Source: Loktanella sp. PT4BL
GTDB lineage: Bacteria > Pseudomonadota > Alphaproteobacteria > Rhodobacterales > Rhodobacteraceae
NCBI RefSeq assembly: GCF_003201935.1
Contig: NZ_QJJL01000005.1
Span: forward strand, 1-64,000
Direction: 5' to 3'
DNA: 64,000 bases
The notes beneath the pieces were generated by a model. The model was not told the DNA's origin and searched no databases. It was given only the letters and a program-made list of their open reading frames with translations. The position numbers and the translations under genes are program-made. How positions within the stretch are numbered: position 1 is the stretch's first letter; every line of letters starts with the position of its first letter. Of the stretch, positions 43,220 through 52,933 are shown piece after piece.

Positions 43220-44219
43220 AGCGGATCCTCGGATCAAGTATGCCGTAGAGAACATCGGCAATCAGGTTCATCATCACGATCAGCACCGCGAGCAGGAAGG
43301 TGATTGTCATGACCATCGGAATATCCGAGCCTTGCAGCGCGATAATCAAAAGCTGACCAAGGCCGTTCACTTTGAAAATCTGTTCGGTAATGATTGCACC
43401 GCCAAAGATCGACGGAATGCCCAAGGCAATCACGGTCACAACAGGGATCATCGAGTTGCGCAGCACATGCTTGAGCACGACCACGCTTTCCGACATGCCT
43501 TTGGCGCGGGCTGTGCGGACGTAATCCTGGCTGAGGTTATCCAGCATCGACGCGCGCATATAGCGGCTGACCTGTGCTGTGGTTTGCAGCGCCAGCACCA
43601 TCACAGGCATGATCATCTGCAAAAGCTGGGTTTTGAATGTCTCCCACGAATTCACCACCAGCGTGGTGTCATAGATCGACGGCAGCCATTGCAGCTGGAC
43701 CGAGAAGATCACGATCAGCAGAACGCCCGAAAAGAAGGGCGGCACCGAAAAACCGATCATGCTGACGAATGTACCCGCATTGTCGAAGACGGAATACTGC
43801 TTGTAGGCACTGATGATCCCGATGGGCAGGGCGATCAGCACGCCCACGACATAGGACATCGCCACAACCCAGAGCGTCTGTGGCAGGCGCTGTGCGATCA
43901 CGTCAAAGACGGGGCTGCGCGACTGGAAACTGATGATGCGCTGGGCACCGTCGGCAAAATTGGTGCCGAAGGCATTGTCGATCCAGTATTGCGGCTCGAC
44001 GATAAAGAACTGGTTGAGCCAGAGCGGGAAGCGGATCCACCAAGGTTCGCCCAGTCCCAGTGCCTCGCGCATTTGCTGGCGCACTTCGGGCGGGATCGAC
44101 AGGGGCATGCTGGCCATCGGGTCGCCGGGGGCAAGCTCCAGCAGCATGAAAATCACAAAAGCAATGAAGATAAGCGTCGGGATCGACAGCAGCAATCTAC
44201 GGATGGTGTAGGTCAGCAT
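43212..44219 (-). CDS. dppB: Peptide-type ABC transporter permease (DppB class)
   Basis: 335 residues with about six membrane spans of the DppB/OppB class: YTIRRLLLSIPTLIFIAFVIFML, ELAPGDPM, VIALPIGIISAYKQYSVFD, QDYVRTARAKGMSESVVVLKHVLRNSMIPV (the coupling loop), and GAIITEQIFKVNGLGQL. It pairs with the DppC-class permease. The gap to the binding-protein gene contains a cloverleaf-like palindrome cluster at 44264-44331. Confidence 0.93.
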   Translation of the reverse strand: MLTYTIRRLLLSIPTLIFIAFVIFMLLELAPGDPMASMPLSIPPEVRQQMREALGLGEPWWIRFPLWLNQFFIVEPQYWIDNAFGTNFADGAQRIISFQSRSPVFDVIAQRLPQTLWVVAMSYVVGVLIALPIGIISAYKQYSVFDNAGTFVSMIGFSVPPFFSGVLLIVIFSVQLQWLPSIYDTTLVVNSWETFKTQLLQMIMPVMVLALQTTAQVSRYMRASMLDNLSQDYVRTARAKGMSESVVVLKHVLRNSMIPVVTVIALGIPSIFGGAIITEQIFKVNGLGQLLIIALQGSDIPMVMTITFLLAVLIVMMNLIADVLYGILDPRIRYD

Positions 44220-44263
44220 TTACGACGCCTCTGTACATGGCTTTGGAAGAAGGAAGGGGCGGC

Positions 44264-44331
44264 GCAGTCCCGGACTTGCTCCGGGACCTCTTGCGCGGGG
44301 CAAGAGGCCCCGGATCGTGGTCCGGGGCTGC
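44264..44331. repeat. 68-bp cluster of three palindromes, cloverleaf-like
   Basis: Three hairpins stand side by side: 44267-44287 (GTCCCGGA stem, CTTGC loop), 44287-44307 (CCTCTTGC stem, GCGGG loop) and 44308-44327 (CCCCGGA stem). GCA/TGC at the ends can close them into a cloverleaf. The CCGG-rich arms look like dispersed intergenic palindromes common in alphaproteobacteria. Placed between the binding-protein and permease genes, it may lower permease expression or protect the upstream mRNA. Confidence 0.6.
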
Positions 44332-44340
44332 GTCAGTGAT

Positions 44341-46050
44341 TTACTGACTGATGCGGTACCAGTCGGCGATGTTCCACAGCTCGCTGTCCCATGTGTTCAG
44401 GACAACGCCGCCAAGTGTGACGGAATGTGCAGACACACGACCACGGTCGACCAGCGGCACGATGATGTTGCTGTCTTTTGTCAGCATATCATTGAGCGCG
44501 CGGCCAATGCGGCCCCGCTCTTCGAGATCCGCAGTCGCGGCCAACTCGGCCCAAAGCGCATCATAGGCCGGGTCACAGACACGGTTGATGTTCTCGCCCT
44601 GCCACTGTGTTTCCGGCGATGGGATGTTGTCGCACAAGTAAGCGCCCAGATAGGCCTGTGGGTCTGTGCCGGGGAAGTTGTTGGCGTACATTTCAACGTC
44701 CGCATAGAAACGCTGGAATGTGTCGGGCGAACCCGGGTCACCACCAAAGAAGACACCCGCATCAATGTTGCGCAGTTCGGTTTCAACGCCAATCTCTTCC
44801 CACCACTGCTTGATCAGGGCCTGAAAGTCCTGACGCACCGCGTTCGTGGATGTCTGGAAGAGGATCGACAGACGCACGCCGTCTGCGTTCACGCGAACGC
44901 CATCGGAGCCCATCATGAAGCCTGCCTCATCCAACAGCGCATTCGCGCGGTCCATGTCCTGTGTCAGACAGGCGGTGTTGTCGGACGCATAAAGCGCAGG
45001 GGCCGGCACGAGGTTACAGGTCGCACGACCAGCCTGACCGTAACCCACTTCAACGAGCAGATCGCGGTCGATAGCGATAGAGAGCGCTTCACGCACGCGG
45101 GCATCTGTCAGGAAGGGGTGTGGTGCGGCCACAGTCGAGCGCACGCCTTCTTCCAGTGCTGGCGATGGGTCGGTCAGGTTCATCTCGATCCGCTCGACCA
45201 AGGTCCCGAATGCGGAGACAGGCACACCCATGCCACCTTCGGCCATGGAGGCGATCACATCAGGTGCAAGTTGCATGTTCCAGGCGTAGTCAAATTCGCC
45301 AGTTTCCATAACAGCACGGCCAGCGGCCGTTGCATCACCGCCGCCTTTGAAGGTCACAGTTGCGAAGGCTGGCTTGCTTGGGTCGCGGTAGTTCGGGTTG
45401 GCTTCAAACTGGACCACGTCATTGACGCGGAAGTCTGTCACTACAAACGGACCTGTGCCAATGGGCATGAAGTTGGCATCGGTGCACTCAGGTGCACGTG
45501 GGCCAAGGCATTCTGCAAACTGGGCCGCCTGAATGATGGGCGATTCGTGGCCGACAAAGGCCTGATAGGGGTTCGGTGCGGGGCCGGTGAAGTTCACCTT
45601 CACTGTCTTGTCGTCAAGCATCTCGACGCTTTCCACGTTCGAGAATTTCGCGCCTTGCGCACAGCCACCACCGTCAGCGGTGCAGTATTCGAATGTGAAC
45701 TGGACATCGCGCGATGTTACTGGTGAGCCATCGGACCAGACGACATCGGGGTCGATCTGCCATGTGATGGATGTCAGGTCCTCGGACACGCCGCCATTGC
45801 TGACGGTCGGAATAGCCGTTGCCAGATAAGGCACCATCATGCCGGTTTCGTCATAGCGCGCGAGCGGTTCGAGCACGAGGCTGGCCGCTTCGATGTCTTT
45901 TGTACCACCCGACAGGAACGGGTTCATGATTGAGACAGCTTGCCAATAGATGATATTTACGTTGCCGTCGCGGCCGCGCTCTTGCGCATGGGCCATCGGC
46001 GCAATCGCAAGGCAGGCAACAGCGCCCATCAGGGCTGTTTTGAGTTTCAT
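44341..46050 (-). CDS. Peptide-type ABC transporter binding protein (family 5)
   Basis: 569 residues with a signal peptide (about 22 residues, ending PMAHAQ). The family-5 fold is evident: LVLEPLARYDETGMMVPYLATA, WQIDPDVVWSDGSPVTSRDVQFTFEY, MPIGTGPFVVTDF, RVREALSIAIDRDLLVE, and YANNFPGTDPQAYLG late in the chain. These proteins carry di/oligopeptides, and also opines and other amides. AGGAGAAG precedes the ATG at 46050; the frame upstream has no family sequence. It lies between the two ATPases and the two permeases, an unusual but not rare order. Confidence 0.94.
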   Translation of the reverse strand: MKLKTALMGAVACLAIAPMAHAQERGRDGNVNIIYWQAVSIMNPFLSGGTKDIEAASLVLEPLARYDETGMMVPYLATAIPTVSNGGVSEDLTSITWQIDPDVVWSDGSPVTSRDVQFTFEYCTADGGGCAQGAKFSNVESVEMLDDKTVKVNFTGPAPNPYQAFVGHESPIIQAAQFAECLGPRAPECTDANFMPIGTGPFVVTDFRVNDVVQFEANPNYRDPSKPAFATVTFKGGGDATAAGRAVMETGEFDYAWNMQLAPDVIASMAEGGMGVPVSAFGTLVERIEMNLTDPSPALEEGVRSTVAAPHPFLTDARVREALSIAIDRDLLVEVGYGQAGRATCNLVPAPALYASDNTACLTQDMDRANALLDEAGFMMGSDGVRVNADGVRLSILFQTSTNAVRQDFQALIKQWWEEIGVETELRNIDAGVFFGGDPGSPDTFQRFYADVEMYANNFPGTDPQAYLGAYLCDNIPSPETQWQGENINRVCDPAYDALWAELAATADLEERGRIGRALNDMLTKDSNIIVPLVDRGRVSAHSVTLGGVVLNTWDSELWNIADWYRISQ

Positions 46051-46087
46051 TTTATCTTCTCCTTGTTGGTGCTCATTTTTTTGCCTC

Positions 46088-47107
46088 TTAACCTGCCGTT
46101 TCGTCAGCAGTGTTCGTTGTCTCGTTATAAAGGTGGCAGGCCGTGAAACGGCCTGGCTGCACCTCGCGGTATGCGGGTTCCACGCGTTTGCAGATGTCCA
46201 TGACAGCAGGGCAGCGCGTGCAGAAATTACAGCCCGCGGGCGGGTTCGCGGGCGAGGGGACATCGCCCTTGAGGATGATCCGCCGCGTTGCGCGCGCAAG
46301 GCTCGGGTCCGGTTCGGGAACAGCCGAGAGCAGCGCTTTCGTGTAGGGGTGGAGCGGGTCGGCATAGAGCCCTTCGCGCGGTGCCAGTTCAACGACTTTG
46401 CCCAGATACATGACCGCAACGCGTGTCGCGATATGGCGCACCATCGACAGATCGTGGCTGATGAACAAATAGGTGAGGCCGAATTGTTCCTGCAGGTCTT
46501 CCAGCAGGTTCACCACCTGCGCCTGAATAGACACATCAAGGGCGGCAATCGGTTCGTCACAAACGATGAACTTTGGGTTCAGTGCAAGCGCGCGGGCAAT
46601 ACCGATCCGCTGGCGCTGCCCACCCGAGAATGCATGCGGATAGCGTTTGGCGAATTTGCGGTTCAGGCCGACCGCATCCATCAATTCACCCACTTTTTCG
46701 CGCTTCTCGGCATCCGACAGCTTGGTATGCTCGTCCAGCGGTTCTTTGATGATATCCTCGACAGTCATGCGCGGGTTCAGCGAGGCCTGCGGGTCTTGAA
46801 ACACCATCTGCATCGTGGGGCGCATGTCACGCAGGGCAGGTTGCGGTGTCGCGCCGATTTCGCGCCCGTCAATTGTTATCGACCCTGACGTGATGTCGTA
46901 AAGGCGCAGCACAGCGCGCCCGCAGGTGGACTTGCCGCAACCGGATTCGCCAACAAGACCAAGGGTTTCCCCCTCAAATACATCAAAGCTGACACCATCA
47001 ACCGCCTTCACTTCACCCACACGGCGGCGCAAAAGCCCGGCATGGATCGGAAAGTGCATTTTCAGGTCTTTGACCGAAACCAGCGGCTTTTTGGTGTCAT
47101 CAAGCAT
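46088..47107 (-). CDS. dppF: Peptide-type ABC transporter ATPase (DppF class)
   Basis: 339 residues. Walker A is GESGCGKST, the signature is [15 protein letters not shown], Walker B is [14 protein letters not shown], and the switch is [10 protein letters not shown]. The C-terminal iron-sulfur-type cysteine motif typical of the class (CNFCTRCP...C...C) is present. The start at 47107 overlaps the DppD-class gene by 8 nt; the frame further upstream only runs inside that gene. Powers import through DppB/DppC. Confidence 0.94.
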   Translation of the reverse strand: MLDDTKKPLVSVKDLKMHFPIHAGLLRRRVGEVKAVDGVSFDVFEGETLGLVGESGCGKSTCGRAVLRLYDITSGSITIDGREIGATPQPALRDMRPTMQMVFQDPQASLNPRMTVEDIIKEPLDEHTKLSDAEKREKVGELMDAVGLNRKFAKRYPHAFSGGQRQRIGIARALALNPKFIVCDEPIAALDVSIQAQVVNLLEDLQEQFGLTYLFISHDLSMVRHIATRVAVMYLGKVVELAPREGLYADPLHPYTKALLSAVPEPDPSLARATRRIILKGDVPSPANPPAGCNFCTRCPAVMDICKRVEPAYREVQPGRFTACHLYNETTNTADETAG

Positions 47108-48104
47108 CGCGTGGCTCTCCGGTGCGGGCGTCAAAGAAGCAGGCGGCGTCGTGGCCTTCGCCCAGATCATATCGCGGCGGATTTTCCACCGCACAGCGAT
47201 CAAAGGCCACATCACAGCGCTCACGAAACGGGCATGCGGTGGGCGCACCGGTCATGATCGGCGGCTGGCCTTCGATAATCGTCAGACGGGCGGACCGTGC
47301 CCCATGAATCTTCGGAATCGTCTTCAGCAGGGCGCGGGTGTAGGGGTGCTGCGGGTTGCTGAAGAGCTCTTTCACCGGTGCATGTTCAACCACTTGGCCG
47401 CCATACATGACCATCACACGGTCCGCGATCCCCGCAATGACCCCAAGGTCATGGGTGATCCAGATCACCGCCATCCCCAGCTTGTCGCGCAACTCCTTCA
47501 TCAGTTCCAGAATTTGCGCCTGTATCGTCACATCGAGCGCTGTTGTCGGCTCATCCGCGATCAGAACCTGCGGATCACAGGCCAAAGCGATAGCAATCAT
47601 CACACGCTGGCGCATCCCGCCGGAAAACTGGTGAGGGTAGTCATTCAGGCGGCGCTTGGCATCAGGGATACCCACCAGTTCCAACAGCTCTTGCGCACGC
47701 TCTGCGGCCTGGCGTTTGTTCATACCCATGTGTTTGCGCAGCGGTTCCATGATCTGGAACCCGACCTGATAGACAGGATTGAGCGAGGTCATCGGGTCCT
47801 GGAACACAAAACCGATTTTGCCACCGCGCACCGTGCGCAATTGCTCGGGTGTCACGCGCAGCAGGTCCTTGCCATCGAACATAACGGTTCCGCCGCGCAC
47901 ATCAGCCGGTGGCGAGGGCAGCAGGCCCAGCAAAGACATCATCGTTACGGATTTGCCCGAACCGCTCTCGCCGACAACACCCAGCAATTCACCGGGGCGC
48001 AGCGAGAAGCTGACATCGTTGACCGCATGAACCTCGCCGCCGCGTGTTTTGAAAACGGTTTTGAGGTCCCGGACATCCAGGACAGGCAGCGCCCCATCGA
48101 GCAT
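47100..48104 (-). CDS. dppD: Peptide-type ABC transporter ATPase (DppD class)
   Basis: 334 residues. Walker A is GESGSGKSV, signature [15 protein letters not shown], Walker [15 protein letters not shown], switch [10 protein letters not shown]. The C-terminal cysteine cluster (CPFRERCD...C...C) is kept. GGGAGG lies just upstream of the ATG. It is the first gene of the leftward operon dppD-dppF-binding protein-dppB-dppC, facing argE across a 214-bp gap with a TTGCGGTACCGCAA palindrome. Confidence 0.94.
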   Translation of the reverse strand: MLDGALPVLDVRDLKTVFKTRGGEVHAVNDVSFSLRPGELLGVVGESGSGKSVTMMSLLGLLPSPPADVRGGTVMFDGKDLLRVTPEQLRTVRGGKIGFVFQDPMTSLNPVYQVGFQIMEPLRKHMGMNKRQAAERAQELLELVGIPDAKRRLNDYPHQFSGGMRQRVMIAIALACDPQVLIADEPTTALDVTIQAQILELMKELRDKLGMAVIWITHDLGVIAGIADRVMVMYGGQVVEHAPVKELFSNPQHPYTRALLKTIPKIHGARSARLTIIEGQPPIMTGAPTACPFRERCDVAFDRCAVENPPRYDLGEGHDAACFFDARTGEPRDA

Positions 48105-48192
48105 ATGGAACCTCCCAGGTGGTTCGGTACTTTGTTATTTGCACCAGATTCTCATGTGACTGGTTGCGCTAACCACAGACGGTATCATCAAA

Positions 48193-48206
48193 TTGCGGTA
48201 CCGCAA
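48193..48206. promoter_or_regulatory. Perfect 14-bp palindrome TTGCGGTACCGCAA
   Basis: It is 89 bp from the dppD start and 113 bp from the argE start, in the gap between the divergent transporter and peptidase operons. TATCA (48183-48187) and TGATA (48208-48212) flank it. Such a perfect palindrome is a good candidate operator, for example for a GntR- or LysR-type regulator, but no regulator gene lies nearby. Confidence 0.5.
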
Positions 48207-48318
48207 GTGATAACCTAATTGCAGACCCAGATTGGACACGTCAGAGTAGGGTTGCCATCAATATGGGCATCTTGCGCGAAAAGATGCGAGGATGGCAGCT
48301 GATCTTGAAAGGACTGAT

Positions 48319-49479
48319 ATGACACTCACCGCCAGAGAACTGATGGACCGCCTTGTCGGTTTTCCCACGGTCAGCCGCGAGAGCAACCTTGATCTGATTG
48401 ATTTTGTTGAAGATTATCTGAACGAATTTGGAATCGAGTCCACCCGCGTGCCCAATGAAGACGGCACTAAAGCCGCACTTTACGCCCATGTGGGTCCGCA
48501 GATTGATGGCGGCGTGGTGCTCTCTGGTCATACGGATGTTGTGCCTGTTGACGGGCAGTCGTGGGATACCGACCCCTTCAAGGTGACCGAGCGGCAGGGC
48601 AGGCTTTACGGGAGGGGTACCTGCGATATGAAAGGGTTTGATGCGCTGGCGCTCTGGGCTGTTCCACTAGCGCTTGAACGCGGGATCAAACGCCCGCTGC
48701 AAATCGCGCTGAGCTATGATGAAGAGGTCGGCTGCACAGGCGCGCCGCCGATGATCGACCATTTGGTCAGCATGGGCCTGCCGCGGGCCGATACGGTTCT
48801 GGTGGGCGAGCCGTCGATGATGAAGGTCGTGACAGGCCATAAAGGCGGCATCGGCTACAAGATGCATTTCCGTGGGTTCGAGGTGCATTCCTCTCTGGCA
48901 CCCACAGGCGTGAGTGCGATCATGATGGCTGCCAAGCTGATCAACTGGGCCAATGAGGTGAACGCCGAAAACGCGGCCAAAACCCCCAGCGATCTGGCGG
49001 CGGAATTCGTGCCGCCCTACACAACATTGCATGTCGGCACGATCAGCGGCGGAACGGCGCATAACATCACCGCCAAGGATTGCTACTTCGGTTTCGATTT
49101 CCGCATTGTGCCGGGTGAAGATATCGCCGCATGGCAGGCACGCTTTCAGGCCAAGCTTGCCGAAATCGAGGCCGAGATGAAAGCGATCCGCCCCGAGGCG
49201 GGCATCACTGCGGATCAGTATTTCCATGTGCCGGGCCTTGTGCCCGAGCATGAGGGCAAGGCCGAAGCACTTGTCCGCAAACTGACCGGCGAGAACGCCC
49301 GCAATGTCGTCAGCTACGGCACAGAGGCAGGGCAGTTTCAGGAACGCGGCTATTCGGCCGTGATCTGCGGCCCCGGCGATATCGCGCAGGCCCATCAGCC
49401 CAACGAATACATCACCGTTGACCAGTTCCAGCAGGGTGAGGCATTCATGCGCCGCCTTGTGGACATGCTGGCCGAGTGA
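48319..49479 (+). CDS. argE: Acetylornithine deacetylase
   Basis: 386 residues of the M20A peptidase family; hydrolyses N-acetyl-L-ornithine and related N-acyl amino acids. Metal ligands: His in VLSGHTDVVPVDG, Asp in GRGTCDMKGF, and Glu-Glu in YDEEVGCTG; the dimerisation domain starts near VVTGHKGGIGYKMHFRG. AAAGGA lies before the ATG at 48319; the short in-frame extension to 48292 has no better site. It is the first gene of the rightward operon facing the peptide transporter, which suggests that it may also process imported N-acyl amino acids. Confidence 0.9.
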   Translation: MTLTARELMDRLVGFPTVSRESNLDLIDFVEDYLNEFGIESTRVPNEDGTKAALYAHVGPQIDGGVVLSGHTDVVPVDGQSWDTDPFKVTERQGRLYGRGTCDMKGFDALALWAVPLALERGIKRPLQIALSYDEEVGCTGAPPMIDHLVSMGLPRADTVLVGEPSMMKVVTGHKGGIGYKMHFRGFEVHSSLAPTGVSAIMMAAKLINWANEVNAENAAKTPSDLAAEFVPPYTTLHVGTISGGTAHNITAKDCYFGFDFRIVPGEDIAAWQARFQAKLAEIEAEMKAIRPEAGITADQYFHVPGLVPEHEGKAEALVRKLTGENARNVVSYGTEAGQFQERGYSAVICGPGDIAQAHQPNEYITVDQFQQGEAFMRRLVDMLAE

Positions 49480-49515
49480 GACACATAAAGCCACACCCCA
49501 ACCGGAGCCCGACTT

Positions 49516-50679
49516 ATGCCTGTAAAGAATCGCTTTGCCGAACTGCTGCCAGAAATCACCGCTTGGCGGCACGACCTGCATGAAAATCCCGAAATCCTGT
49601 TCGAGACGCACCGCACCTCGGCTATGGTGGCCGAAAAGCTCACAGCGTTCGGTTGCGATGAGGTTGTGACAGGCATCGGGCGCACAGGAGTCGTGGGCGT
49701 CATCAAGGGTAAATCCAATACGTCGGGCAAAGTCATCGGGTTGCGCGCCGATATGGATGCGCTCCCGATTCACGAACAGACCGGTCTTCCTTATAAATCC
49801 AAGACAGACGGTGCGATGCATGCTTGCGGGCATGACGGGCATACGGCGATGCTCTTGGGGGCTGCGAAATACCTGGCCGAGACACGGAATTTCGACGGCA
49901 CCGTTGTTGTGATTTTCCAGCCAGCAGAAGAAGGTGGCGGCGGTGGTCGTGAAATGTGCGAAGACGGCATGATGGACCGCTGGGGCGTGCAGGAGGTCTA
50001 CGGCATGCACAACTGGCCCGGTCTTCCCTTGGGCAGCTTCGCGATCAGGCCGGGTGCATTCTTTGCCGCAACCGACCAGTTCGATATCATGATCGAAGGC
50101 AGAGGCGGTCACGCCGCCAAGCCGCATGAGACCGTGGATAGCACGCTTGTTGCCGCCCATGTGGTGACAGCGCTGCAATCCATTGTCAGCCGCAATGCGG
50201 ATCCTGTGGATCAGATCGTGGTCTCCGTCACGGCGATCGAAAGCTCGTCCAAGGCCTTCAACGTCATCGCTCAGCGGGTGCATATGAAAGGTACTGTACG
50301 CACCATGTCGACGGCGATGCGCGACCTAGCGCAGCAGCGGCTCAAAGCTATTGCCGAAGGAACAGCGGCCGCTTTCGGCGCCAAGGCTGATGTCACCTAC
50401 TATCGCGGTTATCCCGTCATGGTGAACCATGCAGAACAAACAGAATTTGCTGCCGAAGTGGCGAAGTCGGTCTCTGGCGCTTGTGCGGACGCACCTTTGA
50501 TCATGGGCGGCGAAGATTTTGCCTTCATGCTCGAGGAACGGCCCGGCGCCTATATTCTTGTGGGCAACGGAAACACCGCTGCGGTCCATCACCCTGAATA
50601 CAACTTCAGCGATGAGGTGATCCCTGCAGGGTGCTCTTGGTGGGCGGAAATCGTCGAACAGCGGATGCCAGCGGCCTGA
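49516..50679 (+). CDS. M20-family amidohydrolase (hippurate hydrolase-like)
   Basis: 387 residues of the HipO/AbgB/IAA-amino-acid-hydrolase branch. VIGLRADMDALPIHEQTGLPY, HACGHDGHTAMLLGAAKYL and FQPAEEGGGGGREM carry the metal ligands (Cys, His, Glu, His), and VYGMHNWPGLPLGSF is typical of the clade. It splits N-acyl amino acids or similar amides. GGAG precedes the ATG. It lies 36 bp after argE and its stop overlaps the next start by one base. With the transporter across the gap it forms a possible amide-uptake-and-cleavage module. Confidence 0.92.
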   Translation: MPVKNRFAELLPEITAWRHDLHENPEILFETHRTSAMVAEKLTAFGCDEVVTGIGRTGVVGVIKGKSNTSGKVIGLRADMDALPIHEQTGLPYKSKTDGAMHACGHDGHTAMLLGAAKYLAETRNFDGTVVVIFQPAEEGGGGGREMCEDGMMDRWGVQEVYGMHNWPGLPLGSFAIRPGAFFAATDQFDIMIEGRGGHAAKPHETVDSTLVAAHVVTALQSIVSRNADPVDQIVVSVTAIESSSKAFNVIAQRVHMKGTVRTMSTAMRDLAQQRLKAIAEGTAAAFGAKADVTYYRGYPVMVNHAEQTEFAAEVAKSVSGACADAPLIMGGEDFAFMLEERPGAYILVGNGNTAAVHHPEYNFSDEVIPAGCSWWAEIVEQRMPAA

Positions 50680-51272
50680 TGTGGGAAGAACGCTATAGCA
50701 GCAGCGACGGCTATCTTTTCGGCACCGCGCCGGCGGCGGTTCTGGCTGAAAACCCATGGGTGGTTCTCGAAGGTGCATCCGCACTTTGCGTGGCGGACGG
50801 TGAAGGGCGCAACAGTGTGCATCTTGCCCGTCATAGCATGAAGGTGACCGCCTTTGATCCCTCCCCGACGGCCATTACACGGGCGGGAGAGCTTGCCGCT
50901 GATGCGGGTGTGGTGGTCGATGCCCATGTGTCGGACTGGGACAGATGGGACTGGTCACAGCAATACGACATGGTCGTTGCGATCTTTATCCAATTCGCTG
51001 ACCCCGCATTTCGGGCGCGCCAGTTCCGCAACATGCAGTCCGCGCTGCGCAGTGGCGGACGGATTTTGCTTCATGGCTACAGGCCCGAGCAGATCGGACG
51101 GGGCACCGGCGGGCCGCCGTTTATCGAGAACATGTATACCGAAGCGCTTTTGCGCGAGGCTTTTGCAGGTTGGACGATTGAACGCTGTGCTGTTTATGAG
51201 CGCGATCAAAGATCCGGTAGTGCCCACGTAGGACAAGCGGCGCTGATCGATTTTGTCGCGCGCAAACCGTAA
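50679..51272 (+). CDS. Class I SAM-dependent methyltransferase
   Basis: 197 residues. It begins MWEERYSSSDGYLFG, a start typical of TehB/thiopurine-like methyltransferases; the SAM loop reads ALCVADGEGRNSVHLA and is followed by VTAFDPS with the ribose-binding Asp. FIQFADPAFRARQFRNMQSALRSGGRILLHGYRP is the post-loop core. The ATG at 50679 overlaps the M20 gene (TGATG). The substrate is unknown; related proteins act on small metabolites or metalloids. Confidence 0.87.
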   Translation: MWEERYSSSDGYLFGTAPAAVLAENPWVVLEGASALCVADGEGRNSVHLARHSMKVTAFDPSPTAITRAGELAADAGVVVDAHVSDWDRWDWSQQYDMVVAIFIQFADPAFRARQFRNMQSALRSGGRILLHGYRPEQIGRGTGGPPFIENMYTEALLREAFAGWTIERCAVYERDQRSGSAHVGQAALIDFVARKP

Positions 51273-51288
51273 GGTGGTTCCACCTTAC
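51269..51288. terminator. Hairpin spanning the convergent methyltransferase and moaA ends
   Basis: GTAAGGTGG pairs with CCACCTTAC around a 2-base loop, a perfect 9-bp stem that includes the methyltransferase TAA and ends right before the moaA stop. It resembles the hairpin after pntB and probably terminates both convergent genes. Confidence 0.6.
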
Positions 51289-52293
51289 CTAGCCACCGGT
51301 ATGCGACATATGCCGGCTGACCTGCCCGTCGACTTGTTGGCGTGAATAGTCGAAATCATGGCCCTTGGGCTTGAGCGCAATCGCGGCGCGGATCGCATTT
51401 TCCAGATCGATATCGGCCTCTGACGCGCGCAAAGGGGCGCGCAGGTCTGAATGGCCCTCCTGACCCAGACAGGTGTAAATCTGGCCAGTGCAGGTAATCC
51501 GCACACGGTTACAGCTTTCGCAGAAATTGTGGCTGAGCGGTGTAATGAACCCGATTTTCTGACCGGTGTTTTCAACACGCACATACCGCGCGGGGCCGCC
51601 TGTCTTTTCAGGCAAATCCGTCAGTTCCGAGCGTGCGGCAAGGCGCGTGCGCAGGTCTTTGAGCGACCAATACTGGCCAAAGCGGTCTTCATTGCCCAGA
51701 TCGCCCATCGGCATGACCTCGATGAAGGTCAGGTCCATATCGCGCGACGCGCACCAGTCGGTCAGTTGCTCCAGCTCGTCCTCGTTAAAGCCTTTCAGGG
51801 CGACCGTATTGATCTTGACCCGCAGCCCCGCTTTTTGCGCGGCATCAATTCCTTTCAGAACCTGGGGCAGACGGCCCCAGCGGGTGATGTCGGCAAATTT
51901 GGCCTCATCCAGCGTATCAAGCGATACATTCACCCGCCGCACGCCAGCGGCGTAGAGATCATCTGCAAACCGCGCCAGTTGGCTGCCGTTGGTGGTCAGG
52001 GTCAACTCGTGAAGCGCGCCGCTGTCCAGATGCCGCGACATGCCGCGAAAGAAGGTCATGATCTCGCGGCGCACCAGAGGTTCGCCCCCTGTGATGCGCA
52101 ATTTGCGCACCCCCAAGCGGACAAATGCCGAGCAAAGGCGGTCAAGCTCTTCCAGCGACAGAAGTTCCTTCTTGGGCAGGAAGGTCATGTTCTCGGACAT
52201 GCAATAAACGCAGCGGAAATCGCAGCGGTCGGTGACCGAGACGCGCAGGTATTCGATGGCGCGGGCGAAAGGATCAATGAGTGGCTGTGTCAT
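51289..52293 (-). CDS. moaA: GTP 3',8-cyclase, molybdenum cofactor step 1
   Basis: 334 residues of the radical-SAM enzyme that converts GTP to the first pterin intermediate of the molybdenum cofactor. The N-terminal CDFRCVYCM holds the radical-SAM cluster, [11 protein letters not shown] follows, and a second C-terminal cluster is in [20 protein letters not shown]. The chain ends in Gly-Gly, as required for activity. The start at 52293 is chosen because homology begins there; the frame further upstream (to 52368) is not family-like. moaC and other moa genes are not adjacent. Confidence 0.96.
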   Translation of the reverse strand: MTQPLIDPFARAIEYLRVSVTDRCDFRCVYCMSENMTFLPKKELLSLEELDRLCSAFVRLGVRKLRITGGEPLVRREIMTFFRGMSRHLDSGALHELTLTTNGSQLARFADDLYAAGVRRVNVSLDTLDEAKFADITRWGRLPQVLKGIDAAQKAGLRVKINTVALKGFNEDELEQLTDWCASRDMDLTFIEVMPMGDLGNEDRFGQYWSLKDLRTRLAARSELTDLPEKTGGPARYVRVENTGQKIGFITPLSHNFCESCNRVRITCTGQIYTCLGQEGHSDLRAPLRASEADIDLENAIRAAIALKPKGHDFDYSRQQVDGQVSRHMSHTGG

Positions 52294-52379
52294 GTCACCG
52301 AACCTACGCGCGGGCGGTGCCTTGCGCAAGGCACATGGCCTCCGTTGTGTCTGTGTTTTCGAAAGCATAGTCTGTGGGT

Positions 52380-52853
52380 ATGAGACTGATCCTGACTATC
52401 CCCGTCATCGCCCTAACCGGCTGTTCCACGCCTTCGTTTCAAGGGCCGTTCGGGCCTGCACCGGATGCTGATATTGCCGCACCCGTGCCAACACTCAACC
52501 CGGCGCCCCCGCCACCCCCGCCTCAAAATGCCGTGACGATCGCGCAATTCGACACCACCAGCGCAGAGGACCGTGCCGCAGCGATCGCGACCGCACCTGC
52601 GGCTGCGCAGCCCTTGGGCCGCACAATCGCATCGCTGGGATCGCCTGCCGAGGCTGGCATCTGGTTGAAAACGCCACTGGTGGCAGCGTTGACGCCGGGC
52701 CGCGTCACGTATCAGGATAAAACGATCAATATCGAGCTGCGCCCCTCGGGCGGGGCTGCAGGTTCAGGCAGCCAGATCAGCCTTGCCGCGATGCGCCTGA
52801 TTGAAGCGCCACTGACGTCCTTGCCTAAATTGACGGTATTCGCGGCCCTCTGA
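52380..52853 (+). CDS. Hypothetical lipoprotein
   Basis: 157 residues with a lipoprotein signal (IALTGC) and a Pro-rich spacer ([16 protein letters not shown]). The remaining part, from about 55, has [34 protein letters not shown] and ends in a short beta-rich stretch. I do not recognise an established function; similar short lipoproteins in this group are sometimes mislabelled galactarate dehydratase. The ATG at 52380 is preferred over the GTG at 52374. It starts 86 bp from the moaA start, divergently. Confidence 0.75.
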   Translation: MRLILTIPVIALTGCSTPSFQGPFGPAPDADIAAPVPTLNPAPPPPPPQNAVTIAQFDTTSAEDRAAAIATAPAAAQPLGRTIASLGSPAEAGIWLKTPLVAALTPGRVTYQDKTINIELRPSGGAAGSGSQISLAAMRLIEAPLTSLPKLTVFAAL

Positions 52854-52868
52854 ACCGGCAGGATGTGC

Positions 52869-52886
52869 GGCATCAGGCAGGATGCC
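52869..52886. terminator. Weak stem-loop between convergent genes
   Basis: GGCATC pairs with GATGCC around AGGCAG (6-bp stem). It lies 16 bp after the lipoprotein stop and 48 bp from the end of the convergent DNA-repair gene. No T-run; terminator function is only possible. Confidence 0.3.
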
Positions 52887-52933
52887 TCCGGCGGAAGTTT
52901 GATTGGACATGGAAAATCAGGCGGCAGGAATGC

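Noticed and set aside
43029..45726. Two long plus-strand frames (436 and 469 residues) opposite the peptide-transporter genes
   Set aside because: Both are antisense to clear dppB/dppC and binding-protein genes and are His/Asp/Arg-rich in the way typical of GC-driven shadows.
48667..50283. 538-residue minus-strand frame opposite argE and the M20 gene
   Set aside because: Antisense of two genes with intact metal-binding motifs; no domain is visible.
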